A stretch of DNA of 64,000 nucleotides, from assembly GCF_024360925.2 (NCBI RefSeq), contig NZ_CP113517.1, positions 1,674,001-1,738,000 on the forward strand. Direction: 5' to 3'. Of the stretch, positions 53,958-63,215 are shown piece after piece. The position numbers and the translations under genes are program-made. The stretch is from Methylomonas rapida. Its GTDB lineage: Bacteria; Pseudomonadota; Gammaproteobacteria; Methylococcales; Methylomonadaceae. Within the stretch, counting starts at the first letter, position 1; every line of letters starts with the position of its first letter. The notes under the pieces were generated by a model. It was not told where the DNA came from and made no database searches. It was given only the letters and a program-made list of their open reading frames with translations.

Positions 53958-56039
53958 TTAATCCCTGACCCACTCCTCGACCAAGCGGCTTGGCATGTGT
54001 GGGGATTCGCTGGACTCGGGATAGTCTTTACCGGCCACCACGCAGTAAATCACTCGCAAGGTATCGGCCAGCAATAGCCAGGTGATCAGCATGAACAGAC
54101 TGGTCAGTCCGGCATTCAGATAATCGTTGAAAATAAGATGCGGCGCCTTGCCGGCCATGTCTGGCGACAACAGGCCGTTCGTCAGTTTGTCGGATAAATC
54201 CTTGGCATGCGCCAAAAAGCCGACCCGCAAATCCGCCGAAAACAATTTTTCCCAGGCAGCCGCGCTGGTGACGATGATCAGCCAGGACAGGGGCAGGGCA
54301 GTCACCCAGCTATAGTTCAATTTATCCGATTTGACCAATATCGTCGTGCCGACGCACAAGGCGATGGCCGCCAGCATTTGATTCGCGATGCCGAACAAGG
54401 GCCACAGGCTGTTGATGCCGCCCAGTGGGTCTATCGTGCCCATGTACAAAAAGTAGCCCCAGCCGCCGACTACCGCCGCGCTGGTCAGCAGGATGCTGGC
54501 ATAGTGATGGGTCTTGCCGACGCCAATGCCGAAATTGCCCAAGATGTCCTGCAGCATGAAGCGGGCGACGCGGGTGCCGGCGTCCAGCGTGGTCAGGATG
54601 AACAAGGCCTCGAACATGATCGCGAAGTGGTACCAGGCCGCCAGCAGGTTTTCGCCGAATACGCGGGAAAACAGGGTTGCCATGCCGACTGCCAGCGACG
54701 GCGCGCCGCCGGTGCGGGCGAACAGCGTCGATTCGCCCATGGTTTGCGCCAGATGCTGCATTTGCTCGACGCTGACCGGAAAGCCCCATGCGCTGATTTT
54801 GGCCACGGCATCGGCCGCTTCCTTACCGACTATGCCGGCCGGGCTGTTGATCGCGAAATACACGCCGGGCTCCAGCACCGAGGCGGCGATCATCGCCATG
54901 ATCGCGACGAAGGATTCCATCATCATCGCGCCGTAGCCAATGAAGCGGGCGTCCTGTTCATTCGCCAGCAGTTTCGGCGTGGTGCCGGACGAAATCAAGG
55001 CATGGAAACCGGAAATAGCGCCGCAGGCGATGGTGATGAACACGAACGGAAACAGCTTGCCGCCGAAGATCGGCCCGCTGCCGTCGATGAACTGGGTCAG
55101 CGCAGGCATTTTCAGCTCAGGGCGCAACACGACAATGGCGACGGCCAGCGCGGCGATGGTGCCGAGTTTCATGAAGGTGGATAAATAATCGCGCGGGGCC
55201 AGCAGCAGCCAGACCGGCAATACCGCCGCGGCGAAACCATACAGGATTACCATGAGCGCCAGTTGCGGCGCGTCGTAATCGAACCAGCCGCGCAGCGTCT
55301 GGTTTTCGTCTATCCAGCCACCACCGACTACCGCGAAAATCAATAGCGATACGCCGATCAAGGTGGCCTCGGCCACGCGGCCTGGACGCAGATTGTTCAG
55401 ATAAATGCCCATCAGCATCGCAATCGGAATCGTCGCCGCGACGGTCGAAGTCGCCCACGGGCTATGCTTCATCGCGTTGACGACGACCAAACCCAGCACC
55501 GCGATCAGGATGATCATGATCATCATCACCCCCAGCATCGCGGCACTGCCGCCAATCGCGCCCAGCTCGTCCTTGGCCATTTGTCCGAGCGAGCGGCCGT
55601 CGCGGCGCACCGAGAAAAACAGGGTCACGAAATCCTGCACGCAGCCGCCCAACACCGCGCCGATCAATATCCATAACGTGCCGGGCAAGTAGCCGAATTG
55701 CGCCGCTAATGTCGGACCGATCAAGGGGCCGGGGCCGGCAATCGCGGCGAAATGATGGCCGAAGACGACCCATTTATGCGTCGGCATGAAATCGCGGCCG
55801 TCGTCGAAGCGCTCGGCGGGCGTTGCGCGGCTGGCGTCCAGCACCAAAACCTTGGCGGCGATGAAGGCGCTATAAAAGCGATAGCCCAGTGCGTAGACGC
55901 AGACGGCGGCGACGATGATCCAGAGACTGTTGATGATTTCGCCGCGTTGCAGCGCTATACCGCCGACGGCAAACGCGCCGATTAGGGCGACGCCGATCCA
56001 GAGTAGCGTGGAGGATAAACGATGATTCATGACTGACAT
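53958..56039 (-). CDS. cstA: Carbon starvation protein CstA family (peptide/pyruvate transporter)
   Basis: The product is 693 residues from ATG 56039 (MSVMNHRLSSTLLWIGVALI). About 16-18 membrane helices. CstA signatures: PTHKWVVFGHHFAAIAGPGPLIGPTLAAQFGYLPGTLWI, GGCVQDFVTLFFSVRRDGRSLGQMA, and LISSGTTPKLLANEQDARFIGYGAMMMESFVA. In E. coli CstA and YjiY (BtsT) import peptides or pyruvate. A small YbdD-like partner often follows cstA, but none is seen here before the gene ends near 53958. An IS element sits 91 bp upstream of the start. Confidence 0.93.
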   Translation of the reverse strand: MSVMNHRLSSTLLWIGVALIGAFAVGGIALQRGEIINSLWIIVAAVCVYALGYRFYSAFIAAKVLVLDASRATPAERFDDGRDFMPTHKWVVFGHHFAAIAGPGPLIGPTLAAQFGYLPGTLWILIGAVLGGCVQDFVTLFFSVRRDGRSLGQMAKDELGAIGGSAAMLGVMMIMIILIAVLGLVVVNAMKHSPWATSTVAATIPIAMLMGIYLNNLRPGRVAEATLIGVSLLIFAVVGGGWIDENQTLRGWFDYDAPQLALMVILYGFAAAVLPVWLLLAPRDYLSTFMKLGTIAALAVAIVVLRPELKMPALTQFIDGSGPIFGGKLFPFVFITIACGAISGFHALISSGTTPKLLANEQDARFIGYGAMMMESFVAIMAMIAASVLEPGVYFAINSPAGIVGKEAADAVAKISAWGFPVSVEQMQHLAQTMGESTLFARTGGAPSLAVGMATLFSRVFGENLLAAWYHFAIMFEALFILTTLDAGTRVARFMLQDILGNFGIGVGKTHHYASILLTSAAVVGGWGYFLYMGTIDPLGGINSLWPLFGIANQMLAAIALCVGTTILVKSDKLNYSWVTALPLSWLIIVTSAAAWEKLFSADLRVGFLAHAKDLSDKLTNGLLSPDMAGKAPHLIFNDYLNAGLTSLFMLITWLLLADTLRVIYCVVAGKDYPESSESPHMPSRLVEEWVRD

Positions 56040-56120
56040 GTCGGTTTCTGTCCGGTGATGGGTTAGTGCGAAAAAACCGCCGAATCTTAGCACGGCGGGG
56101 GATTGGGAGGGTATCGATAG

Positions 56121-57331
56121 CCTTGTCCAACAGGGCAATCGCGCTTTGTAGCACTTGCACGGGCAAGGGGTTTAGTATAGCGATTTTGCCTAATATCCCA
56201 GATGCTCCCAGATCCAACCCCCTATTTTGCTGACCTCACAGACCCGCGGCGAGAGGGCAAAAACAAACTCCACAAACTCACGGATATCGTGATGATCGTC
56301 TTATGCGCAGTATTGAGCGGCATCGAGGATTGGGTCGGCATGGAAGAGTTTGCCGAAGAAAAAGAAGATTGGCTGCGGACCTTTTTGGAATTACCGAATG
56401 GAATTCCCTCGCACGATACCCTGAGTAATGTCTTGGGCCGCCTGAATCCCCAAGCGTTTGCCGAGACCTTTCAACGTTGGGTGCAGGCGGCATTGCCAAG
56501 CCTTTCAGGACAGCAAGTCTGTTTGGACGGCAAGACCTTGCGCGGCAGCCGCGAAGGGGATAAGGCCGTGCATTTGATGAGCGCCTTTGCGGCTGAAGCG
56601 CGTTGGGTGTTGGCGCAACAGGCGGTGGATGAGAAGACTAACGAAATCAAGGCGATCCCCGATTTATTGTCGATGTTGGACATCAAAGGAGCTCTGATCT
56701 CGATCGATGCCATGGGTTGTCAAAAAGCCATTGCGAAAACCATCGTTACGGCGCAAGCGGATTACGTGTTGGCACTGAAGGATAATCATCCGAACCTTTG
56801 CGAGGATGTCAGGTTGTGGCTGGATACTGAAAATGCCAACGACCGCTTACCGGTCTACGAAACCATCGACAAAGATCACGGTCGCCTGGAAATACGCCGT
56901 TACAGCTTGAGTAGCGAGATTGCTTGGTTGACGCAAAAACCTGACTGGGCCGGGCTACAAGCCATTGGTCGGGTTGAATCGATTCGCACCCTCGGTGACA
57001 AGACCTCGGTTGAGTGTCGCTACTATTTGTGTTCGTTTACGGATTTGCAGCGCTTTGCCGAAGGGGTACGGCAGCATTGGGCGATAGAAAATTCCCAGCA
57101 CTGGGTGCTGGATGTGCAGTTTGGCGAAGATGCGAATCGCGCCAGAACAGATCATTCCGCCGAAAACTTGGCGTTGATGCGACGGATGGCACTCAATTTA
57201 CTACGAAATAACGGACCTACTAAAGACAGCTTGAAGCGCCGCAAGTTGCGAGCATGTTTGAACGATAACTATCGCTTTAAATTACTCTTCGGAACATCTG
57301 CAACATAGCGCGATTGCCCTGCCTTGTCCAA
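56121..57331. mobile_element. Complete ISAs1-family insertion sequence with 10-bp target duplication
   Basis: Element 56131-57321 (1191 bp). The 23-bp ends CAGGGCAATCGCGCTTTGTA then GCA, and (reverse-complemented) CAGGGCAATCGCGCTATGTT then GCA, match at 21 of 23 positions. Flanks CCTTGTCCAA at 56121-56130 and 57322-57331 are a perfect 10-bp target duplication, as expected for ISAs1. With an intact transposase, the element looks recent and potentially active. It landed upstream of cstA. Confidence 0.93.
56202..57308 (+). CDS. ISAs1-family DDE transposase
   Basis: The product is 368 residues, complete. N-terminus YFADLTDPRREGKNKLHKLTDIVMIVLCAVLSG and the core LDGKTLRGS, ALISIDAMGCQKAIAKTI, YVLALKDNHPNL and a C-terminal HWAIENSQHWVLDVQFGEDANRAR are typical of the ISAs1/H-repeat-associated family, with the DDE acids in the D-G-K-T, I-D-A-M-G and W-x-I-E-N contexts. 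There is no frameshift. It is the only coding gene of the element. Confidence 0.95.
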   Translation: MLPDPTPYFADLTDPRREGKNKLHKLTDIVMIVLCAVLSGIEDWVGMEEFAEEKEDWLRTFLELPNGIPSHDTLSNVLGRLNPQAFAETFQRWVQAALPSLSGQQVCLDGKTLRGSREGDKAVHLMSAFAAEARWVLAQQAVDEKTNEIKAIPDLLSMLDIKGALISIDAMGCQKAIAKTIVTAQADYVLALKDNHPNLCEDVRLWLDTENANDRLPVYETIDKDHGRLEIRRYSLSSEIAWLTQKPDWAGLQAIGRVESIRTLGDKTSVECRYYLCSFTDLQRFAEGVRQHWAIENSQHWVLDVQFGEDANRARTDHSAENLALMRRMALNLLRNNGPTKDSLKRRKLRACLNDNYRFKLLFGTSAT

Positions 57332-57805
57332 TGACACATGAGCCTGAAGCGGAGGTTGTAATTCCAAGCAAAGGATCATGAAGGCATGGCAAGCACACTG
57401 GACAATGAAAGCCTGGAGTGCAGTAGCAACGCTCTCGACGCGACATGGGCCAACTCAAGCTTTGCATCTCTTTCGAAAAATTGGATGTCATCGCTGGCCA
57501 ATGCAGCGATAATGACGCCGCTTGGGAATACAATCTCGCTCGAGACCAACCGTTTAACCTAGAAAAATCATTGGGTCCACGACATGCACGAAAATCACGA
57601 AATTTGTAAACAGTTATCATCCTAAAGGGCTGCACCGAACAGGTGAATCGATAAGCGTTCATAACGCAATGATTTCTTTCGTGCTTTTCGTGGACTATCG
57701 ATGTTTTTAGGTTTTATCTTCATCAATCATGACTTCCCGTTGTAGGGTACGCGGCGCGTACCTTTTGGGCTTAAATCAGACAATTCGCATATTTCAGTAA
57801 TCAGC
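57322..57805. other. Intergenic region between IS and folP
   Basis: No gene seen. It holds a weak family D-like stretch (ATCATGAAGGCATGGC and GGACAATGAAAGCCTGG, about 57375-57420), a MITE-like element (57558-57712) and a GGTACGC/GCGTACC hairpin (57746-57762). Confidence 0.5.
57558..57712. repeat. MITE-like element family B, copy 3
   Basis: Starts CCTAGAAAAATCATTGGGTC then CACGACATGCACGAAAATCA, and ends TTCGTGCTTTTCGTGGACTA then TCGATGTTTTTAGG. The ends match copies 1 and 2; the interior has diverged, which argues that the ends are the conserved functional part. Confidence 0.65.
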
Positions 57806-58624
57806 ATGTTCAATTGCCACGCCCGCCCGCAAATCATGGGCATACTCAACGTCACGCCGGATAGTTTTTCTGATGGCGGAAAATTTACCGGTGTCGCCGC
57901 AGCACTAAGACAGGCGGAGCTAATGATCGCGGAGGGGGCGGACATGATCGATGTCGGTGGCGAATCCACCCGGCCCGGTTCCGATCCCGTGCCGGCCGAC
58001 GAGCAAATTCGGCGCGTGCTGCCGGTCATCCAGGCCTTGAAACAAAATCACCCGGCGCTGACCATCAGTATCGATACCGCTTCGAGCGCAGTTGCTGCCG
58101 CGGCCTTGGACGCCGGGGCGGATCTGATCAACGATATTTCGGCTGGACTCGGGGATGCCGAGATGCTGCCGCTGGCGGCTAGCCGCCAGGCGCCCATCAT
58201 CTTGATGCACATGCAAGGCACGCCCAAGACCATGCAGGACGATCCGTCTTATGACAACGTGGTGGCGGAGGTCACGGCCGCCTTGCGGCTACGCATTGCG
58301 GCGGCACTCGCGGCCGGCGTAAAACCCGAGCACATCGCCATCGATCCGGGCATCGGTTTTGGCAAGCGCAAACAGGACAACATCGATTTACTGGCGCATT
58401 TGGATGAATTCGTGGCGTTGGGTTACCCGGTGTTGTTGGGCACCAGCCGCAAGCGCTTCATGGGCAGTATTTGCCACGTCGAGGCGCCGCATGAGCTGGT
58501 AACGGCCACCGCCGTGACGACGGCCCTGGGCGTCATGGCCGGCGTGCAAATGTTTCGGGTGCATGATGTCAAAGCCAATCGGCAGGCGGCAGACGTGGCC
58601 TGGGCTATCAAGCGGGCGCAGTGA
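57806..58624 (+). CDS. folP: Dihydropteroate synthase
   Basis: The product is 272 residues. All pterin/phosphate-site motifs are present: GILNVTPDSFSDGGKF, MIDVGGESTRPGSDPV, INDISAG, HMQGTPKTMQ, DPGIGFGKRKQDNIDLL and LLGTSRKRFMG. It joins dihydropterin pyrophosphate to p-aminobenzoate. The more usual neighbour genes ftsH and glmM are not in this segment. Its stop overlaps the following GTG start. Confidence 0.95.
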   Translation: MFNCHARPQIMGILNVTPDSFSDGGKFTGVAAALRQAELMIAEGADMIDVGGESTRPGSDPVPADEQIRRVLPVIQALKQNHPALTISIDTASSAVAAAALDAGADLINDISAGLGDAEMLPLAASRQAPIILMHMQGTPKTMQDDPSYDNVVAEVTAALRLRIAAALAAGVKPEHIAIDPGIGFGKRKQDNIDLLAHLDEFVALGYPVLLGTSRKRFMGSICHVEAPHELVTATAVTTALGVMAGVQMFRVHDVKANRQAADVAWAIKRAQ

Positions 58625-59541
58625 CGGCGCTGTTGCATCCGCGTCTGCGGGCTTTGCAACGCCGGTTTGACGCATCTCCGTTGACGCCTATCGTCGATGG
58701 GGAACTGAGCCAGCACGGCGTGGAGCTGTGGATCAAACGCGACGATTTATTGCATCCCGTCATTTCCGGCAACAAATGGCGCAAGCTCAAATACATCCTG
58801 AATCATGCGTTGACGACCGGCGCCGATACCTTGGTGAGCATGGGTGGTGCCCATTCCAACCATCTGCATGCCTTGGCCTATGCCGGCAACAGGCTGGGCC
58901 TGAAAACCATGGCTTTCGTACGTGGCGAACGACCAGAACCTCTGAGTCCGACCTTGACGGATTTGCTGGACTGGGGCATGGAATTGCGTTTCGTATCGCG
59001 TAGTGAGTATCGGCAACTACGAGTGCATAAAGCCCACGACAGTTTGCCGGGCTTGAAAGCCGGCCAATACTGGCTGCCGGAGGGCGGAGCCAGCGGGTTG
59101 GCATTGCAGGGCGTCGGCGAAATACTGGCCGAGATTTCGCAGCCGTTCGATGTGTTGCTGACGGCCTGCGGCACGGGCGCGACGCTGGCCGGCTTGATTG
59201 CCGCCGCGCCCGAGCGCGCAACGTTGCTGGGTGTGGCCGCGCTGAAAGGGGCTGGTTTTCTGGCCGATGATGTCAGACAGCTGTTAGCCGGCAAATCGAC
59301 GAAAAGTAACTGGGAAATCTTGCTGGCCCATCACTTTGGCGGCTTCGGCAAAACCACGCCCGAGCTGCTGGATTTTATCGATCGGTTTCAAATTCGGCAT
59401 GGTGTGCCATTGGAGCCGGTCTATACCGGCAAAATGCTGTTCGCCGTCTATGATTTGTTACGGCAGGGCTATTTTAAACCGGGGCAACGTATCCTGGCCT
59501 TGCATACCGGCGGCTTACAAGGCGCGCGCAGCCGGTTATGA
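58621..59541 (+). CDS. PLP-dependent D-cysteine desulfhydrase/ACC-deaminase-like enzyme
   Basis: The product is 306 residues from GTG 58621, overlapping the folP stop (GTGA). PLP lysine K52 is in ISGNKWRKLKYIL; SMGGAHSNHLHALAYAG, LLTACGTGATLAGLIAA and PLEPVYTGKMLFAV are characteristic of the fold-type II DcyD/ACC deaminase group. The reaction could be D-cysteine desulfhydration or a related deamination. Co-translated with folP, though no functional link is known. Confidence 0.85.
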   Translation: MTALLHPRLRALQRRFDASPLTPIVDGELSQHGVELWIKRDDLLHPVISGNKWRKLKYILNHALTTGADTLVSMGGAHSNHLHALAYAGNRLGLKTMAFVRGERPEPLSPTLTDLLDWGMELRFVSRSEYRQLRVHKAHDSLPGLKAGQYWLPEGGASGLALQGVGEILAEISQPFDVLLTACGTGATLAGLIAAAPERATLLGVAALKGAGFLADDVRQLLAGKSTKSNWEILLAHHFGGFGKTTPELLDFIDRFQIRHGVPLEPVYTGKMLFAVYDLLRQGYFKPGQRILALHTGGLQGARSRL

Positions 59542-59723
59542 CGTCGAGATTCGAGGCGCAAAAACCAACGCGATGATTCGATCGTCTCTATCATTGTCGT
59601 TATCAAGACCTTAGTTGTTGGCATCAGGCTATTCAATTACAGGAATTTTTCCTATTGCGTGCTTTGTCTTCAGACTATACCGTTGCCGATTGAACCGAGC
59701 CTGCCGCCTGCCTCATTGCCATC

Positions 59724-61487
59724 ATGCCGATTTGTCTTAAAAGCCGAGCAGCGCTCGCCGCCATTTTTTGGGTTTGTTTTCAGGCCCTTGCCTTGGCTGC
59801 CAAGCCGCAAACCGATAACGCCAGTATAGAGCCCAAGCCATCCGTCATGGCCAGCGATTCGGTCAGCCCAACGGATAAACCATACAAGCAGTTGATCGAC
59901 GCTGCCTTATCGGCATTACAACAACGGCTCGAGCAAGACCCGCCCTTTTTGTGGAACGAGCGCCAGTCGCGTTTGCAGCGAGTCAGTCAATTGCCGGTCG
60001 ATACCGCGCAGGCCTTGACCGAGAAATACCGGCGCCTGCTGGAGGCTTACCGCATCGAGCTGGATTATGCCAACAGCATAGAAGCCTATCGTGAGTTGCT
60101 GAGCAGTGACGCGGACAGTCGCCTGGTGGAATTCTTGCGCATCGGTCGGCTGGCATTGTATTACCAAACCTTGAACGGTCGCGAATCCGCCATATGGGAT
60201 AGTCACCGTCGGCAGTGGTTGCGCCTGTCGAATGAAGACAACGAAAAGATCACGCAAGGCTTGCGTATCGCCAAAAAATTGGAGCCGCCGCAATTGATGG
60301 TGTTGCCGTTGTTTGGCGCGGAACAGGTCAAGGATGCCACGGCGCAACCCCCGGCCGTGCATTGGGCGGCTGGAATGGATGCAACGGCAAATACTGCACA
60401 ACAGAGCGACAGCGTCGACAAGGAAAGCCTGTTGGCCGAAACCAGAGCGTATGCGGCCGCACTCGATAGCTATGGTCCCTTGTCGCTGACCGGCGCGGGC
60501 GATGAAGGGGCCGAAAAATTGCTGGCGCTGTTTGCCGGTGAACGCCACATACCCAGCCTCGATGAATTGGCCAGATTGTTTGCGTTGACGAATGATCTAT
60601 TACGCGCGCAAGCCGGCATTACGCGTTTCCCTGCGCAAGTCTATGCCCCCGATGGCCATGCGACCGAGCGTGAGGTGCTGCGAATCGGCAATTTTACCCT
60701 GCTTGCCGCAGGTCGCTACCTGAGCTATGACCTGGAATTAGGGCGCCTGCTGGAATTGCCTCGACAGCCGGCAGCAGGCATGTTGGACATGGCCGATTCA
60801 TTCGCGCGCCAGGATACGACAACCTTGGCGAATGTGGCTATCGACCCGTCGGCAGGCCAGGCCTTGCAATTGTTGGTGCAAATTCCGAATTTATCGGAAC
60901 GCATAGCCCAAGGCGGTCCTGTTGGATATTTGATTCTGCTGTTGGCGGGGTTTGCCTATCTCTTGGGGGGATATCGATTTTTTCATCTCAGCCTGATAGG
61001 CAAACGCATGCGCAAGCAATTGCAAAGCCGGGAACATCGGCTGGATAACCCGTTGGGGCGGATATTGGCCAAGGTCGAGCACGCGCCCATGACCAATCAC
61101 GACGCCTTGTCGTTGCTGGTTGAAGAAGCCTTGATCGAGGAACAAGCCCGGCTGGATTATGCGCTGACCTTTTTAAAACTCATCGCCGCCATTGCGCCGA
61201 TGCTGGGCTTGCTCGGCACGGTGACCGGCATGATAGAAACCTTTCAGGCCATTGCCATGCATGGCACCGGTGACCCGAAACTGATGTCTGGGGGTATCTC
61301 CGAAGCGCTGGTCACCACGGTCGAAGGCCTGGTGACGGCGATCCCGATCTTGCTGTTGCACAGCGTGTTGAGCAGTCAGAGCCAGGCTTTCGGCATTTTA
61401 CTGGAAGCGCATGCCGCGGCGGCGCTGGCGCAACGTCTGGAGCAGCAAACCCTGGACGCAGGCCATCCCGCGGCGGTAGTGCGATGA
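59724..61487 (+). CDS. Fusion of a DUF3450-like domain with a TtpC/ExbB-type proton channel
   Basis: The product is 587 residues. A signal peptide (AAIFWVCFQALALAA) is followed by about residues 50-195 that match the C-terminal half of DUF3450 (PPFLWNERQSRLQRV, EKYRRLLEAYRIELDYANSIEAYR, FLRIGRLALYYQTLNGRES). The middle region (about 230-380) is the periplasmic part of a TtpC-like protein. From about 400 on, three membrane helices and the MotA/TolQ/ExbB domain follow (LIAAIAPMLGLLGTVTGMIETFQAI, ISEALVTTVEGLVTAIP). In Vibrio-type TonB2 operons DUF3450 and TtpC are separate genes. First of a four-gene operon with 4-base overlaps. Confidence 0.82.
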   Translation: MPICLKSRAALAAIFWVCFQALALAAKPQTDNASIEPKPSVMASDSVSPTDKPYKQLIDAALSALQQRLEQDPPFLWNERQSRLQRVSQLPVDTAQALTEKYRRLLEAYRIELDYANSIEAYRELLSSDADSRLVEFLRIGRLALYYQTLNGRESAIWDSHRRQWLRLSNEDNEKITQGLRIAKKLEPPQLMVLPLFGAEQVKDATAQPPAVHWAAGMDATANTAQQSDSVDKESLLAETRAYAAALDSYGPLSLTGAGDEGAEKLLALFAGERHIPSLDELARLFALTNDLLRAQAGITRFPAQVYAPDGHATEREVLRIGNFTLLAAGRYLSYDLELGRLLELPRQPAAGMLDMADSFARQDTTTLANVAIDPSAGQALQLLVQIPNLSERIAQGGPVGYLILLLAGFAYLLGGYRFFHLSLIGKRMRKQLQSREHRLDNPLGRILAKVEHAPMTNHDALSLLVEEALIEEQARLDYALTFLKLIAAIAPMLGLLGTVTGMIETFQAIAMHGTGDPKLMSGGISEALVTTVEGLVTAIPILLLHSVLSSQSQAFGILLEAHAAAALAQRLEQQTLDAGHPAAVVR

Positions 61488-61987
61488 ACTGGCTGGAAGC
61501 GCTGCAAAGCGGTGAGCAATATATCGAGGACTTGATGGCCCTGGGTGGACCGGTGATGTGGCCGCTGGTATTGGTGTCCATTCTGCTTTGGACCCTGGTC
61601 TTGGAGCGTTACTGGTTTTTGCTGGTTACCTATCCAAGATTGCTGACTTATTGGATGCGTATCGCGGATACCGAAGCCCGGCGCACTTTGGCGCGCGCCG
61701 AAACCCTATTGGCGATTCGGCGTAACTTACGCTTGATCAGAACGCTGTCCGGGATATTGCCCATGCTGGGCTTGCTGGGGACGGTGACGGGCATCGTGGA
61801 AACCTTTGATTTGATCCATGTGTTTGGCAGTTCCGAGACGCGCATCGTCGCGCGGGGTGTTTCGCAAGCCCTGATCACCACGCTCGCCGGCTTGGTGATG
61901 GGTTTATTCGGCGTCGGGGTGGGCTATGATTTGCATAGACGCGCCAACGCGGACGAAATAAGGCTGGGGCAAGGCTTAAAGCCATGA
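61484..61987 (+). CDS. exbB: ExbB-type biopolymer transport protein
   Basis: The product is 167 residues: three membrane helices and the conserved LSGILPMLGLLGTVTGIVETFDLI with ARGVSQALITTLAGLVMGLFGVG. A compact ExbB2-like protein. It overlaps the fusion gene and exbD by 4 bases each. With ExbD it couples the proton motive force to TonB. Confidence 0.93.
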   Translation: MNWLEALQSGEQYIEDLMALGGPVMWPLVLVSILLWTLVLERYWFLLVTYPRLLTYWMRIADTEARRTLARAETLLAIRRNLRLIRTLSGILPMLGLLGTVTGIVETFDLIHVFGSSETRIVARGVSQALITTLAGLVMGLFGVGVGYDLHRRANADEIRLGQGLKP

Positions 61988-62418
61988 GAAAACGCGGTTT
62001 TTTTAATTCACGCCTGCGCCCGGAAGAAGATAACGCCGATGCCATCAATCTGACGCCATTGATAGACATGGTGTTCATCCTGCTGATCTTTTTTTTGGTG
62101 ACGGCCTCTTTCATTCGAGAGTCATCGGTCACGGTGCGCAGACCCCAGGCCGCCACGGCGCTTCCTCAGTCCGGCGCCGAACTGATCGTGACCATTACCG
62201 CCGACGAACAAATCTGGCTAAACGACGCGGTGGTCGATATTCGTCGTCTGCGGGCGCGCATTGAAGAGTTGAAACTGACGAGTTCCAAACGTTCCGCAAT
62301 TATCCTGGCCGATCAGCAAACCAGCACCGGCTTGCTGGTGAAAACCATGGATCAATTGCGTTTGGCCGGCTTTGCCGATATTTCCGTAGCCGCGAGTTCG
62401 GCGGGCGAAGCGCTATGA
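61984..62418 (+). CDS. exbD: ExbD/TolR-type protein
   Basis: The product is 144 residues: cytoplasmic start, one membrane helix with the essential Asp context INLTPLIDMVFILLIFFLVT, and a periplasmic domain (LNDAVVDIRRLRARIEELK). Typical ExbD2. 4-base overlaps on both sides. Confidence 0.93.
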   Translation: MRKRGFFNSRLRPEEDNADAINLTPLIDMVFILLIFFLVTASFIRESSVTVRRPQAATALPQSGAELIVTITADEQIWLNDAVVDIRRLRARIEELKLTSSKRSAIILADQQTSTGLLVKTMDQLRLAGFADISVAASSAGEAL

Positions 62419-63215
62419 CACTCGCCTTCGCGGCCGACAAACCGAATCGAAAAATGTTGGTGATGAGCGGGGCGATCATTGCTGCCATGACCATCAACGT
62501 CGGTTTATTGCTGTTGATCGGTGGCCTGATCAGCGAACGGCAGCGGGAATTGGCGCAAACGCCCAATCTGCAGCCGGTGGATTTCGTGCGATTTCGCCCC
62601 ACCCGTAAAGAGCCGCCAACGCCGGCAGTCGAGGCCAAGGAGATGGTGACCGACAAGCCGGCTGCGACAAAACCCAAGCCTGCGGCCGAAAATACTACTA
62701 CCGTCGGCAAAAAGCCGGCAGCCAGAACCGGGAAACCGGCCAAATCCCCAATAAAGCAGCCTGGCGTGGCTGCGCCGCGGCTGGATATTCCGGCGCATGG
62801 CGATGGTGTGGTCTTTCCAGGCGTGCCGGGCACGGACGAGCGTCTGACCGCGCCGCCCGGCCAATGGAACGTGGCCAAAAAGCCCGAGCCGCGCGAGAGC
62901 GCTGGCGGAGACGAACATGGGGAGGGGGCAGGTTATGCGAAAAGCCGCTTGGTGGTTTTATCCCGCGTATTGCCCGATTACCCGCCCAGGGCGCGTTCCC
63001 TGGGCATACAAGGCTGGGTGCAGCTGGAAATCATCGTGAACCCGTCGGGCAAAGTCAGCGCGGCCAAAGTCGTCGATGCCAAGCCCAAAGAGGTATTCGA
63101 GGAAGCTGCCTTAGCGGCCATCAAACAATGGCGTTTCCAGCCGGCCTATAAAAACGGGCAAGCGATTGAACAGCGGGCTTTGCAACGCGTCGATTTTCGG
63201 CTTGAAACACGTTGA
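62415..63215 (+). CDS. tonB: TonB family protein
   Basis: The product is 266 residues: N-terminal membrane helix (about 18-38), a Pro/Lys-rich periplasm-spanning linker (about 60-125), and a C-terminal TonB domain (LPDYPPRARSLGIQGWVQLEIIVNPSGKV, EVFEEAALAAIKQWRFQPAYKNG). It energises TonB-dependent outer-membrane receptors. The TPR protein that often ends TonB2 operons is not present downstream; instead a repeat and an unrelated gene follow. Confidence 0.9.
   Translation: MTLAFAADKPNRKMLVMSGAIIAAMTINVGLLLLIGGLISERQRELAQTPNLQPVDFVRFRPTRKEPPTPAVEAKEMVTDKPAATKPKPAAENTTTVGKKPAARTGKPAKSPIKQPGVAAPRLDIPAHGDGVVFPGVPGTDERLTAPPGQWNVAKKPEPRESAGGDEHGEGAGYAKSRLVVLSRVLPDYPPRARSLGIQGWVQLEIIVNPSGKVSAAKVVDAKPKEVFEEAALAAIKQWRFQPAYKNGQAIEQRALQRVDFRLETR

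Noticed and set aside
54207..55184. A 325-codon open frame on the plus strand
   Set aside because: Antisense to cstA; no domain and shadow-like composition.
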